Assembly (NCBI RefSeq): GCF_036924645.1
Contig: NZ_JAZHRX010000001.1
Span: 1,488,001 to 1,552,000 of the forward strand
DNA: 64,000 bases
Direction: 5' to 3'
Source of the DNA: Bradyrhizobium sp. AZCC 2176
GTDB taxonomy: Bacteria > Pseudomonadota > Alphaproteobacteria > Rhizobiales > Xanthobacteraceae
The notes below the pieces were generated by a model. The model was not told the origin of the DNA, did no database searches, and saw only the letters and a list, made by a program, of their open reading frames with translations. Position numbers and translations under genes: made by a program. Of this stretch, positions 55,397-63,203 are shown piece by piece; position 1 is the first letter of the stretch; the number at the start of each line of letters is the position of its first letter.

Positions 55397-56758
55397 CTAG
55401 GTCAACTCCTCGACCGGCTTGAGCAAACCTGCCTCGCCTAAAGCCCGTACGGCTTCCTTGATTGTTTTCCAAGGAAGATTGCAGCGCGCAGCAATATCAA
55501 GCAGGGAGTTCGTGCCATCAGACATATTGAGCAGCCATAGAACGGCCATTTGGAAGTCGCCGGCCGAGCGTCCTCCGATTGAACTGTACAGACCATAGTC
55601 GCCCAGCTTCGGCTCGCAGAACGGCTTCTGATTGAGGTATTTGCGATTCTGCTCGATGACGTCGATCGTCGTCAGCGCCTTCGTGACGGAGTCGCTTAAC
55701 GAAGCCGGGTTCACAAAATTAGGGTCATCGGCAGAGGTATGATACTCTGGGAATTGGCCGTGCGGGGTACGCATGAAACATCCAACCGGAAGATTAAGTC
55801 CCGGAGAACAGTATTGCCGCTCATCGTAACCGAATGGCGAAAACGGCAGAATATCGAAGGCGCTTCCGCTCTGTTTCAAGACATACGTCCACGCTCGATC
55901 GATTTCAGCATCGCCGCGTCGGCTCGTCTTATAGCTCGGAGAGCCCTTATCACCCACGCAGGTCAATACGAAACCGTGTTTGATGTGGTTCAAATGGGAT
56001 CGACGGATTGCGGCCCACGTAATTGAGCCGATGGTGCCGGGGATAAACAAGAAGCGGTACGAGTACCGCAGATTCATGCGACTGAGGTGCTGTGCGAGCG
56101 CACAAGCCACAGCGATACCAGACAGATTATCGTTGCAGAGCGACGGGTGGCATATGTGGCAGGATACAAGCACCTCATCCGGCGATCGGCCACGCAGGAC
56201 AAGTTCACCATAAGTCAGGTGACCGGGTTCGAGCGTGGATTCGATACACACCTCATACTCGTCTTCCGGCAATGCCAGCAGCTGCCGGTGCGGCAGACAA
56301 AACCCCCATGCCGGCTCGTAATATGACGTGCGATACGGAATCCAATCCGGGTGCTGTGGATCAGAAAACAGATGTTCCCTGAGTTCGGAAAGACCGATAC
56401 GCTTGTGAACGGGAACGCTGTAGCCAACGACATGCAGATTGGACGCCCGGAAATCGACAATGCGTTCGCCGGCGCTGTTCTTAATGTACGCGTCTCGAAT
56501 GTTCCATTCGGGTGGAACAGTCCAATCAAAGACCTGCAAGCCGGAGGGCACTTCGCAGATGGTGAGCGGTATGTGGTCCAGTATCCGATTGAGCGTCTTT
56601 CGAACCCCGTCGCCGGTAATACTTCGACAAATCGGGTAGAGCTCTGATATGAAGCGGTGCATCGATCCGCCGCCATCGTCAGCAGACAGATCCATGGACA
56701 CTGGGCGCCAGTCGGGCTCCTCCTCCTCCAACGTCAGGTTCTCGATCGCGCCGTGCAT
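55397..56758 (-). CDS. DUF4910 aminopeptidase-like protein
   Basis: The 453-residue protein has the DUF2172/DUF4910 core: LYPICRSITGDGVRKTL, RDAYIKNSAGERIVDF, VVGYSVPVH, and HPDWIPYRTSYY. The M28-like zinc site appears as SCHICHPSLCNDNLSGIA, with HTSADD toward the end. A C-terminal winged-helix-like segment follows (NSLLDIAARCNLPWKTIKEAVRALGEAGLL). Such genes accompany polysaccharide and deoxysugar clusters, and their reaction is not established. An internal start at MHRFISELYP is possible. It converges with the HlyD gene and lies 42 bases downstream of the C-methyltransferase. Confidence 0.88.
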   Translation of the reverse strand: MHGAIENLTLEEEEPDWRPVSMDLSADDGGGSMHRFISELYPICRSITGDGVRKTLNRILDHIPLTICEVPSGLQVFDWTVPPEWNIRDAYIKNSAGERIVDFRASNLHVVGYSVPVHKRIGLSELREHLFSDPQHPDWIPYRTSYYEPAWGFCLPHRQLLALPEDEYEVCIESTLEPGHLTYGELVLRGRSPDEVLVSCHICHPSLCNDNLSGIAVACALAQHLSRMNLRYSYRFLFIPGTIGSITWAAIRRSHLNHIKHGFVLTCVGDKGSPSYKTSRRGDAEIDRAWTYVLKQSGSAFDILPFSPFGYDERQYCSPGLNLPVGCFMRTPHGQFPEYHTSADDPNFVNPASLSDSVTKALTTIDVIEQNRKYLNQKPFCEPKLGDYGLYSSIGGRSAGDFQMAVLWLLNMSDGTNSLLDIAARCNLPWKTIKEAVRALGEAGLLKPVEELT

Positions 56759-56800
56759 CGCACTATCGCCCTCAGATTGCGTTGATGGGCCGTGAGCAGT

Positions 56801-58096
56801 TCATTGAACGATGCGGGCCTCCGGGATCGGCACCACGAACTGCGCGCCCCAAGTCCGAGCAAATGATAGCTGACCGATGATCTCATCCTGGAGATTCCAC
56901 GGAAGGATGAGAATGTAGTCGGGTTTTGTAGCGTTGATTCGTTCCGGCTCATAGATCGGAATGTGAGTCCCCGGCAGAAATCGCCCTTGTTTGTGCGGAC
57001 TGCGGTCTACCGTATATTCAACGAGATCACTGGTAATGCCGCAATAGTTCAGCAGCGTATTCCCTTTGGCCGGCGCGCCATATCCAACGACGCGCTTTCC
57101 TGCCTGCTTGGCAGTGACCAGAAACTCGATGAGCTTCTCTCGCAGTTGCACGGCGCGCTTTTCAAATGCAAGGTATCCGGAAAGATCTGCGTATCCAGCC
57201 TTTATCTCTCGCTTCCGAAGCTCCTCGACACGCTTCGAGATTGGCTGGCGGCCCCCGCTGCTGTGCTGCGCAAAGATGCGTAGCGATCCTCCGTGCGTCG
57301 GCAATTCCTCAACGTCAAACAACATCAGTCCATGGGCAGCGAAAATCTTCTCCACCGCTAAGAATGAGAAATAGGAAAAATGTTCATGATAGATGGTATC
57401 GATCTGACAGTCTGCGCACAGACTCATCAAAAGGGGAAATTCCATTGTGATAATCCCCTGCTCGGCCAGCACGATCTTCATCCCCGTAACGAAGTCGTTT
57501 AAATCGGGGACATGGGCGAGTACGTTGTTCCCAATCAGGAGATCGGCGCGTAAACCCTCTTTGCGCAAATTTCGTGCGGTGGTCTCGCCGAAGAAATCCA
57601 CACGGGTAGGAATTCCTCTGCTCCGAGCTACCTCAGCAACGTTTCGCGCAGGTTCTATTCCGAGCACAGGAACTCCGCGCTCAACGAAAAACTGCAGCAG
57701 ATAGCCATCATTGCTTGCGATTTCGACCACTTTACTATCCGGGCCGAAGCCGAACCGCTCCATCATTCTTCCAACATATGTTTTCGCATGACGGAGCCAA
57801 GATTCGCTATATGAGGAGAAGTAGGCATAGTCTCCAAAAATATTCTCCGGACTTTCCCATTCTTCCAGCTGAACCAGGAGGCACTCGTTGCAGACATAAA
57901 CCCGCAGCGGAAACCGCTTCTCCTCATGCTGCAAGTCTTCCTCCTTCAGATAAGTGTTCGCCAGCGGCGACAGCCCGAGATCAAGGAAAACGTGCTGCAG
58001 TTCCGAGCCGCAAAACCGGCAGCTACTATGTCGGTCGTACTGGGCGTTCACTGCCGCAGTATTAAGTGAACGGAGCTGAAATTGGTGATTCAACAT
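56801..58096 (-). CDS. SAM-dependent sugar C-methyltransferase
   Basis: From ATG 58096 (GGGAG eight bases upstream) the 431-residue enzyme has an N-terminal zinc-type module, CRFCGSELQHVFLDLGLSPLANTYL and CNECLLVQL. A Rossmann methyltransferase core follows, with VVEIASNDGYLLQFFVERG and VLGIEPARNVAEVA, and then the C-terminal domain GYGAPAKGNTLLNYCG. This three-part plan (Methyltransf_13/11/14) is that of NDP-deoxysugar C-methyltransferases such as NovU and TylCIII. With the RfbC-like epimerase it may make a branched sugar. Operator site 3 lies about 83 bases upstream. The frame continues to 58192, across the operator, which is why I reject the longer start. Confidence 0.92.
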   Translation of the reverse strand: MLNHQFQLRSLNTAAVNAQYDRHSSCRFCGSELQHVFLDLGLSPLANTYLKEEDLQHEEKRFPLRVYVCNECLLVQLEEWESPENIFGDYAYFSSYSESWLRHAKTYVGRMMERFGFGPDSKVVEIASNDGYLLQFFVERGVPVLGIEPARNVAEVARSRGIPTRVDFFGETTARNLRKEGLRADLLIGNNVLAHVPDLNDFVTGMKIVLAEQGIITMEFPLLMSLCADCQIDTIYHEHFSYFSFLAVEKIFAAHGLMLFDVEELPTHGGSLRIFAQHSSGGRQPISKRVEELRKREIKAGYADLSGYLAFEKRAVQLREKLIEFLVTAKQAGKRVVGYGAPAKGNTLLNYCGITSDLVEYTVDRSPHKQGRFLPGTHIPIYEPERINATKPDYILILPWNLQDEIIGQLSFARTWGAQFVVPIPEARIVQ

Positions 58097-58178
58097 CAAG
58101 TGGCTCCCGTTGTGCAGCGAAGGCTCGTACAGCGAAGGCTTCAAGGACTCTGATTTACGCTCCGGCGAGTACGGCCAC

Positions 58179-58192
58179 TTGACGACCGTCAA
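58179..58192. promoter_or_regulatory. Palindromic operator TTGACGACCGTCAA (site 3)
   Basis: A 14-base palindrome except for the central two bases, it lies about 83 bases before the methyltransferase start at 58096 and shares TTGACG/CGTCAA arms with sites 1 and 2. It belongs to the DUF4910/methyltransferase operon. Confidence 0.7.
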
Positions 58193-58269
58193 GTCGCTCG
58201 CGTCTTACACGGTAATCCTCCGGTGAAGACCGCCTTCCGGACGGCTACCTTGGCTGCGAAGTTTGCGGA

Positions 58270-58925
58270 TTGATTTGCCAGCGACTGAACAAACGTGAGC
58301 AAGGTTGCGGTTCTATCCGGTCCGGAGCGACAGCGGCGGCGGACGACGCCGAGAAGCGTCGGATGGTTGAGGAGAGCCTGGGGCCAGGGGCAAGCGTCAT
58401 CGAGGTGGCGCGGCGGCATGATGTGCATCCGCATTTGCTGACCGGCGGCGGCGGGCGCGAACAGGCGCCTTCGGGCCCGCACCGGCATTGCGGCGGGAGG
58501 ACGAGGTGCAAGTTGCGGCAGTCTCAGTTACGCCGGAGCTGCCGGCCTGGACGGCTCATGTTGGAACTGGTGGGACGATCGAGATCGCGTTTGCAAACGG
58601 AATGCAGCTTCGGATCACAGGCGCAGTCGATCCCGCGACTTAGAGGGCGGCGGTGGCTTCGCTGTCAAGTGGACGGGCCCGATGATCCCGTTGCCGACAG
58701 GGGTGCGGGTGTGGCTTGCCACGGGCCATACCGATATGGGGGAAAGGCTTCGCGAGCCCGGCATTACTGGTGCAAGAGGTACTACGACGGGATCCGCTGA
58801 GCGGCCATCTGTTCTCCTTCCGGGGCCGGCGCGGCGATCTGTTGAAGGTGATCTGGCATGACGGCCAGGGCGCCTGCCATAAGTCTCCGTAAGCGCCCTC
58901 TTCGATCGGGTCTGGGCACCGCCTA
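58270..58925 (+). mobile_element. IS66-family remnant
   Basis: Plus-strand pieces in several frames match IS66 genes. One OrfA-like piece (about 58340-58437) reads EKRRMVEESLGPGASVIEVARRHDVHPHLLTG. A second, after a frameshift, reads QVAAVSVTPELPAWTAHVGTG and IEIAFANGMQLRITGAVDP with a stop at about 58640. A third, OrfB-like piece (58680-58890) shows IPLPTGVRVWLATGHTDM and LFSFRGRRGDLLKVIWHDGQGAC. No piece is intact and the transposase proper is missing. It lies in the gap between the methyltransferase and rfbC. Confidence 0.85.
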
Positions 58926-58928
58926 GCA

Positions 58929-59510
58929 CTAATTGTATGTGACAGCCTCAAGACTCATGCGCATCCTTAACTCGTCTTCAACCTGGGAAATCAATCTCCA
59001 TGCGGTGTCGCGTTGCGAGATAACCCGCGCCGAAAGCGGCCAATCCACTCCTAGCATCGGATCGTCATACCGCAGGCCCCCCTCGGCATTCGTTGTATGG
59101 GATTCGCCAATGAGGTAACTCACCTCGGTGTCGTCTTCGAGCGTAATAAAACCGTGCGCGAAACGTTCCGGAATATATAGTCCGCGACCGTTCTTTGCCG
59201 ACAGAACGACAGAAAAATGCTCCAGATAGTTGGGCGACTCCGGACGCAGATCTACTATCGCGTCAAAGATAGCACCGCTCGTGCAGCGAACGTACTTCGT
59301 TTGCACCGCGGGGGGATATTGGAAGTGCAAGCCGCGCAATGTTCCGCGCTTCGCGTTGAAGCTGACACTTGCCTGTGCGACCGTTGGTTTCAATCCGTGC
59401 TCGGAAAACTCGTCTGCGCAGAACACACGAGCGAAGTGCCCGCGGTTATCTTCTCGACGGTCAAGGTCAACCAGATATGCACCCGCAAGCTTGATCTCTG
59501 AGAATATCAT
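58929..59510 (-). CDS. rfbC: dTDP-4-dehydrorhamnose 3,5-epimerase-like protein
   Basis: The 193-residue cupin has the family signatures DRREDNRGHFARVFC, GTLRGLHFQ and TKYVRCTSGAIFDAIVDLRPESP. The catalytic His is in GLHFQYPPA, and GRGLYIPERFAHGFITLEDDTEVSYL is complete. The family epimerises C3 and C5 of 4-keto-6-deoxysugars. No RfbA, B or D is in the window, so the dTDP-sugar intermediates must come from elsewhere. Together with the C-methyltransferase it resembles the NovU/NovW pair. The stop adjoins the IS66 relic. Operator site 4 is about 115 bases upstream. Confidence 0.92.
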   Translation of the reverse strand: MIFSEIKLAGAYLVDLDRREDNRGHFARVFCADEFSEHGLKPTVAQASVSFNAKRGTLRGLHFQYPPAVQTKYVRCTSGAIFDAIVDLRPESPNYLEHFSVVLSAKNGRGLYIPERFAHGFITLEDDTEVSYLIGESHTTNAEGGLRYDDPMLGVDWPLSARVISQRDTAWRLISQVEDELRMRMSLEAVTYN

Positions 59511-59624
59511 TTCTCAGAGTCCGAAGTAGCGAGAGATCCCGGTCTAACGATCACATCGTCATCCCCGAACTAACCATGCAGTCCTTTCCAAGGACGATCC
59601 CTAAACTAGGGCTCTGGCATCAAG

Positions 59625-59638
59625 TTGAGATTCGTCAA
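59625..59638. promoter_or_regulatory. Operator-like TTGAGATTCGTCAA (site 4)
   Basis: The TTGA-N6-TCAA arms are complete and the right half CGTCAA equals the other three sites, while the left half departs (TTGAGA). It lies in the gap between the small gene ending at 59675 and rfbC, about 115 bases before the rfbC start. Confidence 0.5.
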
Positions 59639-59674
59639 GTTAGCGAGCCGCGCCAACATGAGTATTACCCGTGT

Positions 59675-59863
59675 TTACGTGAGGACAATCTGAAACACGC
59701 GCACAAGCGCCCACACCAAGAGCGAGATCCAGGCTAGCGTGCAGCCTAAGGCCAATGTGACCACGAGAACGGCCCAATCCAAGCTCTTCCTGCCGATGCC
59801 CTTTGTGATCGTGCCGTCGATTGGGTGCTGGTAGTTGGATCCCAGTTCATCTGCGTGCGACAT
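59675..59863 (-). CDS. 62-residue small membrane protein
   Basis: From ATG 59863 the product begins MSHADELGSNYQHPIDGTITKG, a polar stretch, then has a helix SLDWAVLVVTLALGCTLAWISLLVWALVRVF covering most of the rest (two short or one long membrane segment). It resembles small inner-membrane proteins in polysaccharide loci, but I have no family name. The frame continues upstream for another 150 codons with a non-protein look (Arg/Cys/Pro-rich), which I reject. It is the last of a minus-strand row with the next small gene. Confidence 0.6.
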   Translation of the reverse strand: MSHADELGSNYQHPIDGTITKGIGRKSLDWAVLVVTLALGCTLAWISLLVWALVRVFQIVLT

Positions 59864-60081
59864 TGGCTGAGTCCTAGCCAGCGAAGGGCTAGCAACATAG
59901 CCGCTGTTCAATTGCACCAATCTGAGATTCCTCAATAACGGCGCGAGGACGTGAAAGGATTCCGAGGCCCATCGATCGGACCGGTCCGAGGTGCACGGTA
60001 TCTGCCGCCGGCTTCCGCTGCGAGCCGGGCAAAGCTTCGCGCGCAGACGACCTAGTATTCTCGAAGTTGGATTCTGGATCG

Positions 60082-60249
60082 CTAAAAGTGTGGGGTGGTA
60101 ACCTGTGGGGCTTCGACGCCAGTCGCCGGGTCCCGGTCCTCCGGGTCTGCAAAGCAGCGTATTCTCCGCCATTCCTTTTCCAGCAGCACCGCAGCCCAAA
60201 GCATATGGGCCAAGATCCATATCGCAAAGAAGTGTTGCAACCAGGGCAT
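60082..60249 (-). CDS. 55-residue small membrane protein
   Basis: The frame ends at TAG 60084-60082 and the ATG is at 60249, with AGGA about nine bases upstream. It encodes MPWLQHFFAIWILAHMLWAAV, a membrane helix, then LLEKEWRRIRCFADPEDRDPATG and a polar tail. Amphipathic Trp-rich helix plus acidic/basic tail is a typical small-regulator look, but no family is recognised. It is read in a frame other than the two long, composition-poor frames here. Between 60250 and 60629 I see no further gene. Confidence 0.5.
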   Translation of the reverse strand: MPWLQHFFAIWILAHMLWAAVLLEKEWRRIRCFADPEDRDPATGVEAPQVTTPHF

Positions 60250-60629
60250 ACTTGCCAATCCTGAAAAGGCACGGGAGTCTGGTTACTTTCACAGGAAGGC
60301 GGTTCGACCGCCCATGCATATGCTGTTCTGGCTAGTCCACCGACCACGCCACCATAATCTCGTCCTATGGGTATGTGCCGCCTGCTCAGCCACGCCGGGA
60401 AGCATCGCCATACAAACCAGTTCGACTTCCCTGTCAACCCGAGCAGGTTGAACAATCACGCATTTCTCGGGAACTGCCTGAAGCTCTCGTTTTCTGTGCT
60501 ATGCAAAGTTTCGAGAGTTATCTTCTCTTAACGCCGGGATCAGCGCCCTTGTAAGTCGTGTCGACCAAGGCTGGACCAGGCGCAAGCGAGCGCACTCGCG
60601 ATAGAAACAAACGGATCAATCCGGCCGCA

Positions 60630-62093
60630 TCAATAGACGTTATTCGGTTTCAAAACCCGCACGATAGTTAGCAGCAAAATGCGGATATCGAGCCACAGCG
60701 ACCAGTACTCGATATACCAGAGGTCGCTCTCAACGCGCTGTTTCATCATCCCTAATTCCGGCGTCTCGCCTCGGAATCCATTGACCTGCGCCCAACCGGT
60801 GATACCGGGCTTCATCTTGTGCCGAATAGCGTAGGTCGCAATAAGCAGATCATATTCATTGTCATGGGCAAGAGCATGCGGCCGCGGACCGACCAACGAC
60901 ATCTCGCCCCGCAAGACATTGAGCAGTTGCGGGACTTCATCAATGCTAAGCATCCGCAATAACCTGCCAAGATGGGTGACGCGCCTGTCGTTCCTCGTGG
61001 CCTGAGCAATGACCGGGCCGTTGTCGAGCGTAGACATCGTCCTGAACTTGAAAATCCTGAACGCCCGCCCGTTGAACCCAACACGAGTCTGAAGAAAAAA
61101 CGCAGGTCCCGACGACTCGAGCCGTATCGCTGCAGAGATCACCGCGAAGAAGGGCATCAGAGCAATCAAGGACATGGCCGCAAGAATTCGGTCCATGCCC
61201 TGCTTTAAACTACGCTGCGCCGCGCTGAGCGGTGCGCGCTGAAGTTGTACCGCCTTTGTAGGACCTAGTTCGAGCACCGGGCGATTTAGCATACGGCACG
61301 TCATTGCATCCGGAACAAGCTTGACTGGAACCGGAAGCACTCGTAGCCCGCTTTCAACTTCGCTTATCAGATCCGCTGAACTCCACGGAATGGCTACGAT
61401 TATTTCGTCGATGCTCTTTTCCCGGACGTAGTGAATTATTTCCCGCAATCGGGTCTTCAATGTCTCTTGGTCGCAGATCCCGTCCTGGATCGGTAGAGGA
61501 AAGGCATGTTCTACGACGTATCCATATTTTTCCAAGACGGTTAGCGCCTCATTGCCAGTAAGCTGGTCCACCGACCCGACTAGGATTATCTGGTTGGGCT
61601 TTAGTACTCCGGACGAGATGACCAGAGCACAGACATGCGCAACGGCAAGGCGCATCACCGCGGTGAGAATAACCCCGCTGGAAAAGAACACGAGCATCTC
61701 ACCACGCGAGAATGCGGCTCCGGTCTTCAGCAAGAATGCAAGGGTCGCGAGAAATACAAATGTCATCAGCCAAGTGACCGTGGAGCGTCGAACCTGCCAT
61801 CTAACTCGAAGGAGGTTCGGCGCACGATAGAGTTGAGCCGCATGACCAAATGCGGAATAGAGTATGGCAACAGCGATGCCCGAACCGACATAATTTTGTA
61901 CCGCCCCCTGACTCTCACGGACCGCGGCGTCGTACAGGACCCCTGCCGCAATTCCCAACAGTACTATCCAGGTCAGGTCAAAGATCGCAACGAGCGGTGA
62001 CATGACATTAAGGGAACTGGGAACGGCCGGTTGGTCGCGAGTATTTGAAAGACTGAGATCGGCCAGGATGCTGTTATCGCGCGCTAGAGACAT
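60630..62093 (-). CDS. Polyprenyl-phosphate priming sugar-phosphotransferase (WbaP/ExoY type)
   Basis: The 487-residue enzyme starts polysaccharide repeat assembly by moving a hexose-1-phosphate onto undecaprenyl phosphate. Four N-terminal helices (about 40-150) are followed by a CoA-binding-like domain and a fifth helix at about 305-330. The catalytic bacterial sugar transferase domain then shows VGFNGRAFRIFKFRTMS, LGRLLRMLSIDEVPQLLNVLRGEMSLVGPRP and KPGITGWAQVNGFRGET. The C-terminus WLDIRILLLTIVRVLKPNNVY is typical. Being the only such enzyme here, it probably heads the product of this locus. It lies 52 bases from the Crp/Fnr gene upstream. Confidence 0.94.
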   Translation of the reverse strand: MSLARDNSILADLSLSNTRDQPAVPSSLNVMSPLVAIFDLTWIVLLGIAAGVLYDAAVRESQGAVQNYVGSGIAVAILYSAFGHAAQLYRAPNLLRVRWQVRRSTVTWLMTFVFLATLAFLLKTGAAFSRGEMLVFFSSGVILTAVMRLAVAHVCALVISSGVLKPNQIILVGSVDQLTGNEALTVLEKYGYVVEHAFPLPIQDGICDQETLKTRLREIIHYVREKSIDEIIVAIPWSSADLISEVESGLRVLPVPVKLVPDAMTCRMLNRPVLELGPTKAVQLQRAPLSAAQRSLKQGMDRILAAMSLIALMPFFAVISAAIRLESSGPAFFLQTRVGFNGRAFRIFKFRTMSTLDNGPVIAQATRNDRRVTHLGRLLRMLSIDEVPQLLNVLRGEMSLVGPRPHALAHDNEYDLLIATYAIRHKMKPGITGWAQVNGFRGETPELGMMKQRVESDLWYIEYWSLWLDIRILLLTIVRVLKPNNVY

Positions 62094-62145
62094 TCGACAC
62101 CTCTCGACCGCGGGAATGGCTAAATGGACAGATAGCTGTCGCGGG

Positions 62146-62802
62146 CTAGTCGCCGGCTATTCGCGAGAGCCCCGGCAAGTTGACGAATCGAATTGTCTTG
62201 CGGTTCGGCAAGTCAATGAGCCCCTTCATCTTGAACTCGGCCAGAGTACGGCAAACGGTTTCGAGCGACGTACCCAGATGATCCGCGATATCGGCTCTCG
62301 GAAGCAGGAGTGTAAGCGCGAACGGGCGTGTCGGGTCCGCAGGCAAGTGACTTCGAATGCGTAAGAGGAAGCTCGCAATGCGGGCCATGCTGGTTTTCTG
62401 GCTCATGGTAACGAGAAGAGACAATGTCTCAGCAAGGACCTGATGAGCGCCGCAGGGTTCGTCCTGTTGGCAGATGCCGGAAGCGAGGGTACGCTGCACC
62501 CGACAATTGGTTACGGCTTCAGCCGTTATCCGCTGACATGATGATTGAGTGGGCATGACCACGTCGCCGGGCCAATAAAACACCACAATCTGACGGTTAC
62601 CGTTTTCGAGCAGTCGAACAGCCCGGACAACGCCCTCGACGATTGTGATTTTCTGAGCTTGATGCTCGCCCTCCCAAAAGAGCGCGCGTCCACGCGGTAT
62701 AAGCGATGTTGTGGATTGGCGACGTTGCTCGACGCATTCTGCTCGTCGCAAGCCGTATGGAAATGGCGTAGCGCGCCCAGTACCGATCGGTTGAATACTC
62801 AT
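62146..62802 (-). CDS. Crp/Fnr-family transcriptional regulator
   Basis: From ATG 62802 the 218-residue regulator has an N-terminal cyclic-nucleotide-type beta roll (about 30-120) with RQIVVFYWPGDVVM and a long dimer helix. A winged-helix DNA-binding domain follows, with LLPRADIADHLGTSLETVCRTLAEFKMKGLI. The recognition helix is E181-T-V-C184-R185, the Fnr/FixK pattern E-x-x-S-R with Cys for Ser, which suits TTGA half-sites. It has no Fnr iron-sulfur N-terminal cysteine cluster. Its predicted target type matches the four operators in this locus. It is cotranscribed, or nearly, with the priming transferase. Confidence 0.9.
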   Translation of the reverse strand: MSIQPIGTGRATPFPYGLRRAECVEQRRQSTTSLIPRGRALFWEGEHQAQKITIVEGVVRAVRLLENGNRQIVVFYWPGDVVMPTQSSCQRITAEAVTNCRVQRTLASGICQQDEPCGAHQVLAETLSLLVTMSQKTSMARIASFLLRIRSHLPADPTRPFALTLLLPRADIADHLGTSLETVCRTLAEFKMKGLIDLPNRKTIRFVNLPGLSRIAGD

Positions 62803-63203
62803 TTCGCCCAACCCTCATTGCGCAATACGCATCGGAAGGTTGCACATAGATATATTTAAGAAAATTCGACTACATGCACTAGACATTCGGCGGTGCCTGC
62901 TTAGGCCATCTGGCTTAGACCCAAAAGGTGGAAAAATTGCGTGTGGTCAGCCTTCATGCTGTCGATGATCTCTGGTTGGGCATTCCGGGGCATCTCTGGC
63001 TGAAATTTTGAGCGCAACGGAGATGTGCCCAATCGCGGTTTTGGGACCACGCGCTTCGATCATCTTAACCGTTGCGGCTCTTGCCGGATCATGCCGCGCC
63101 GGCGCCGCGATCGCCTTCATCTCTTCAGCAATGCCATTTTGGCGATACCAGCTTCTGTTCTGCCGCTCAGCTGCCGAAGCGAAATCCAGTCAACGACTGT
63201 AGC
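62803..63203. other. Gap with possible gene debris
   Basis: Four hundred bases lie between the Crp/Fnr and LuxR-type genes. On the minus strand (about 62900-63180) two frames give protein-like snatches, MKAIAAPARHDPARAATVKM and, in another frame, PEIIDSMKADHTQFFHLLGL, that could be pieces of one broken gene. No start or ribosome site is good. The part next to 62803 is A/T-rich (TAGATATATTTAAG) and may contain the regulator's promoter. Confidence 0.35.

Noticed and set aside
58386..58396. GGCCAGGGGCA, equal to part of the tRNA-Leu 3' end, as an attachment site
   Set aside because: It is only 11 bases and lies inside the IS66 OrfA relic, where the sequence is explained by the coding match.
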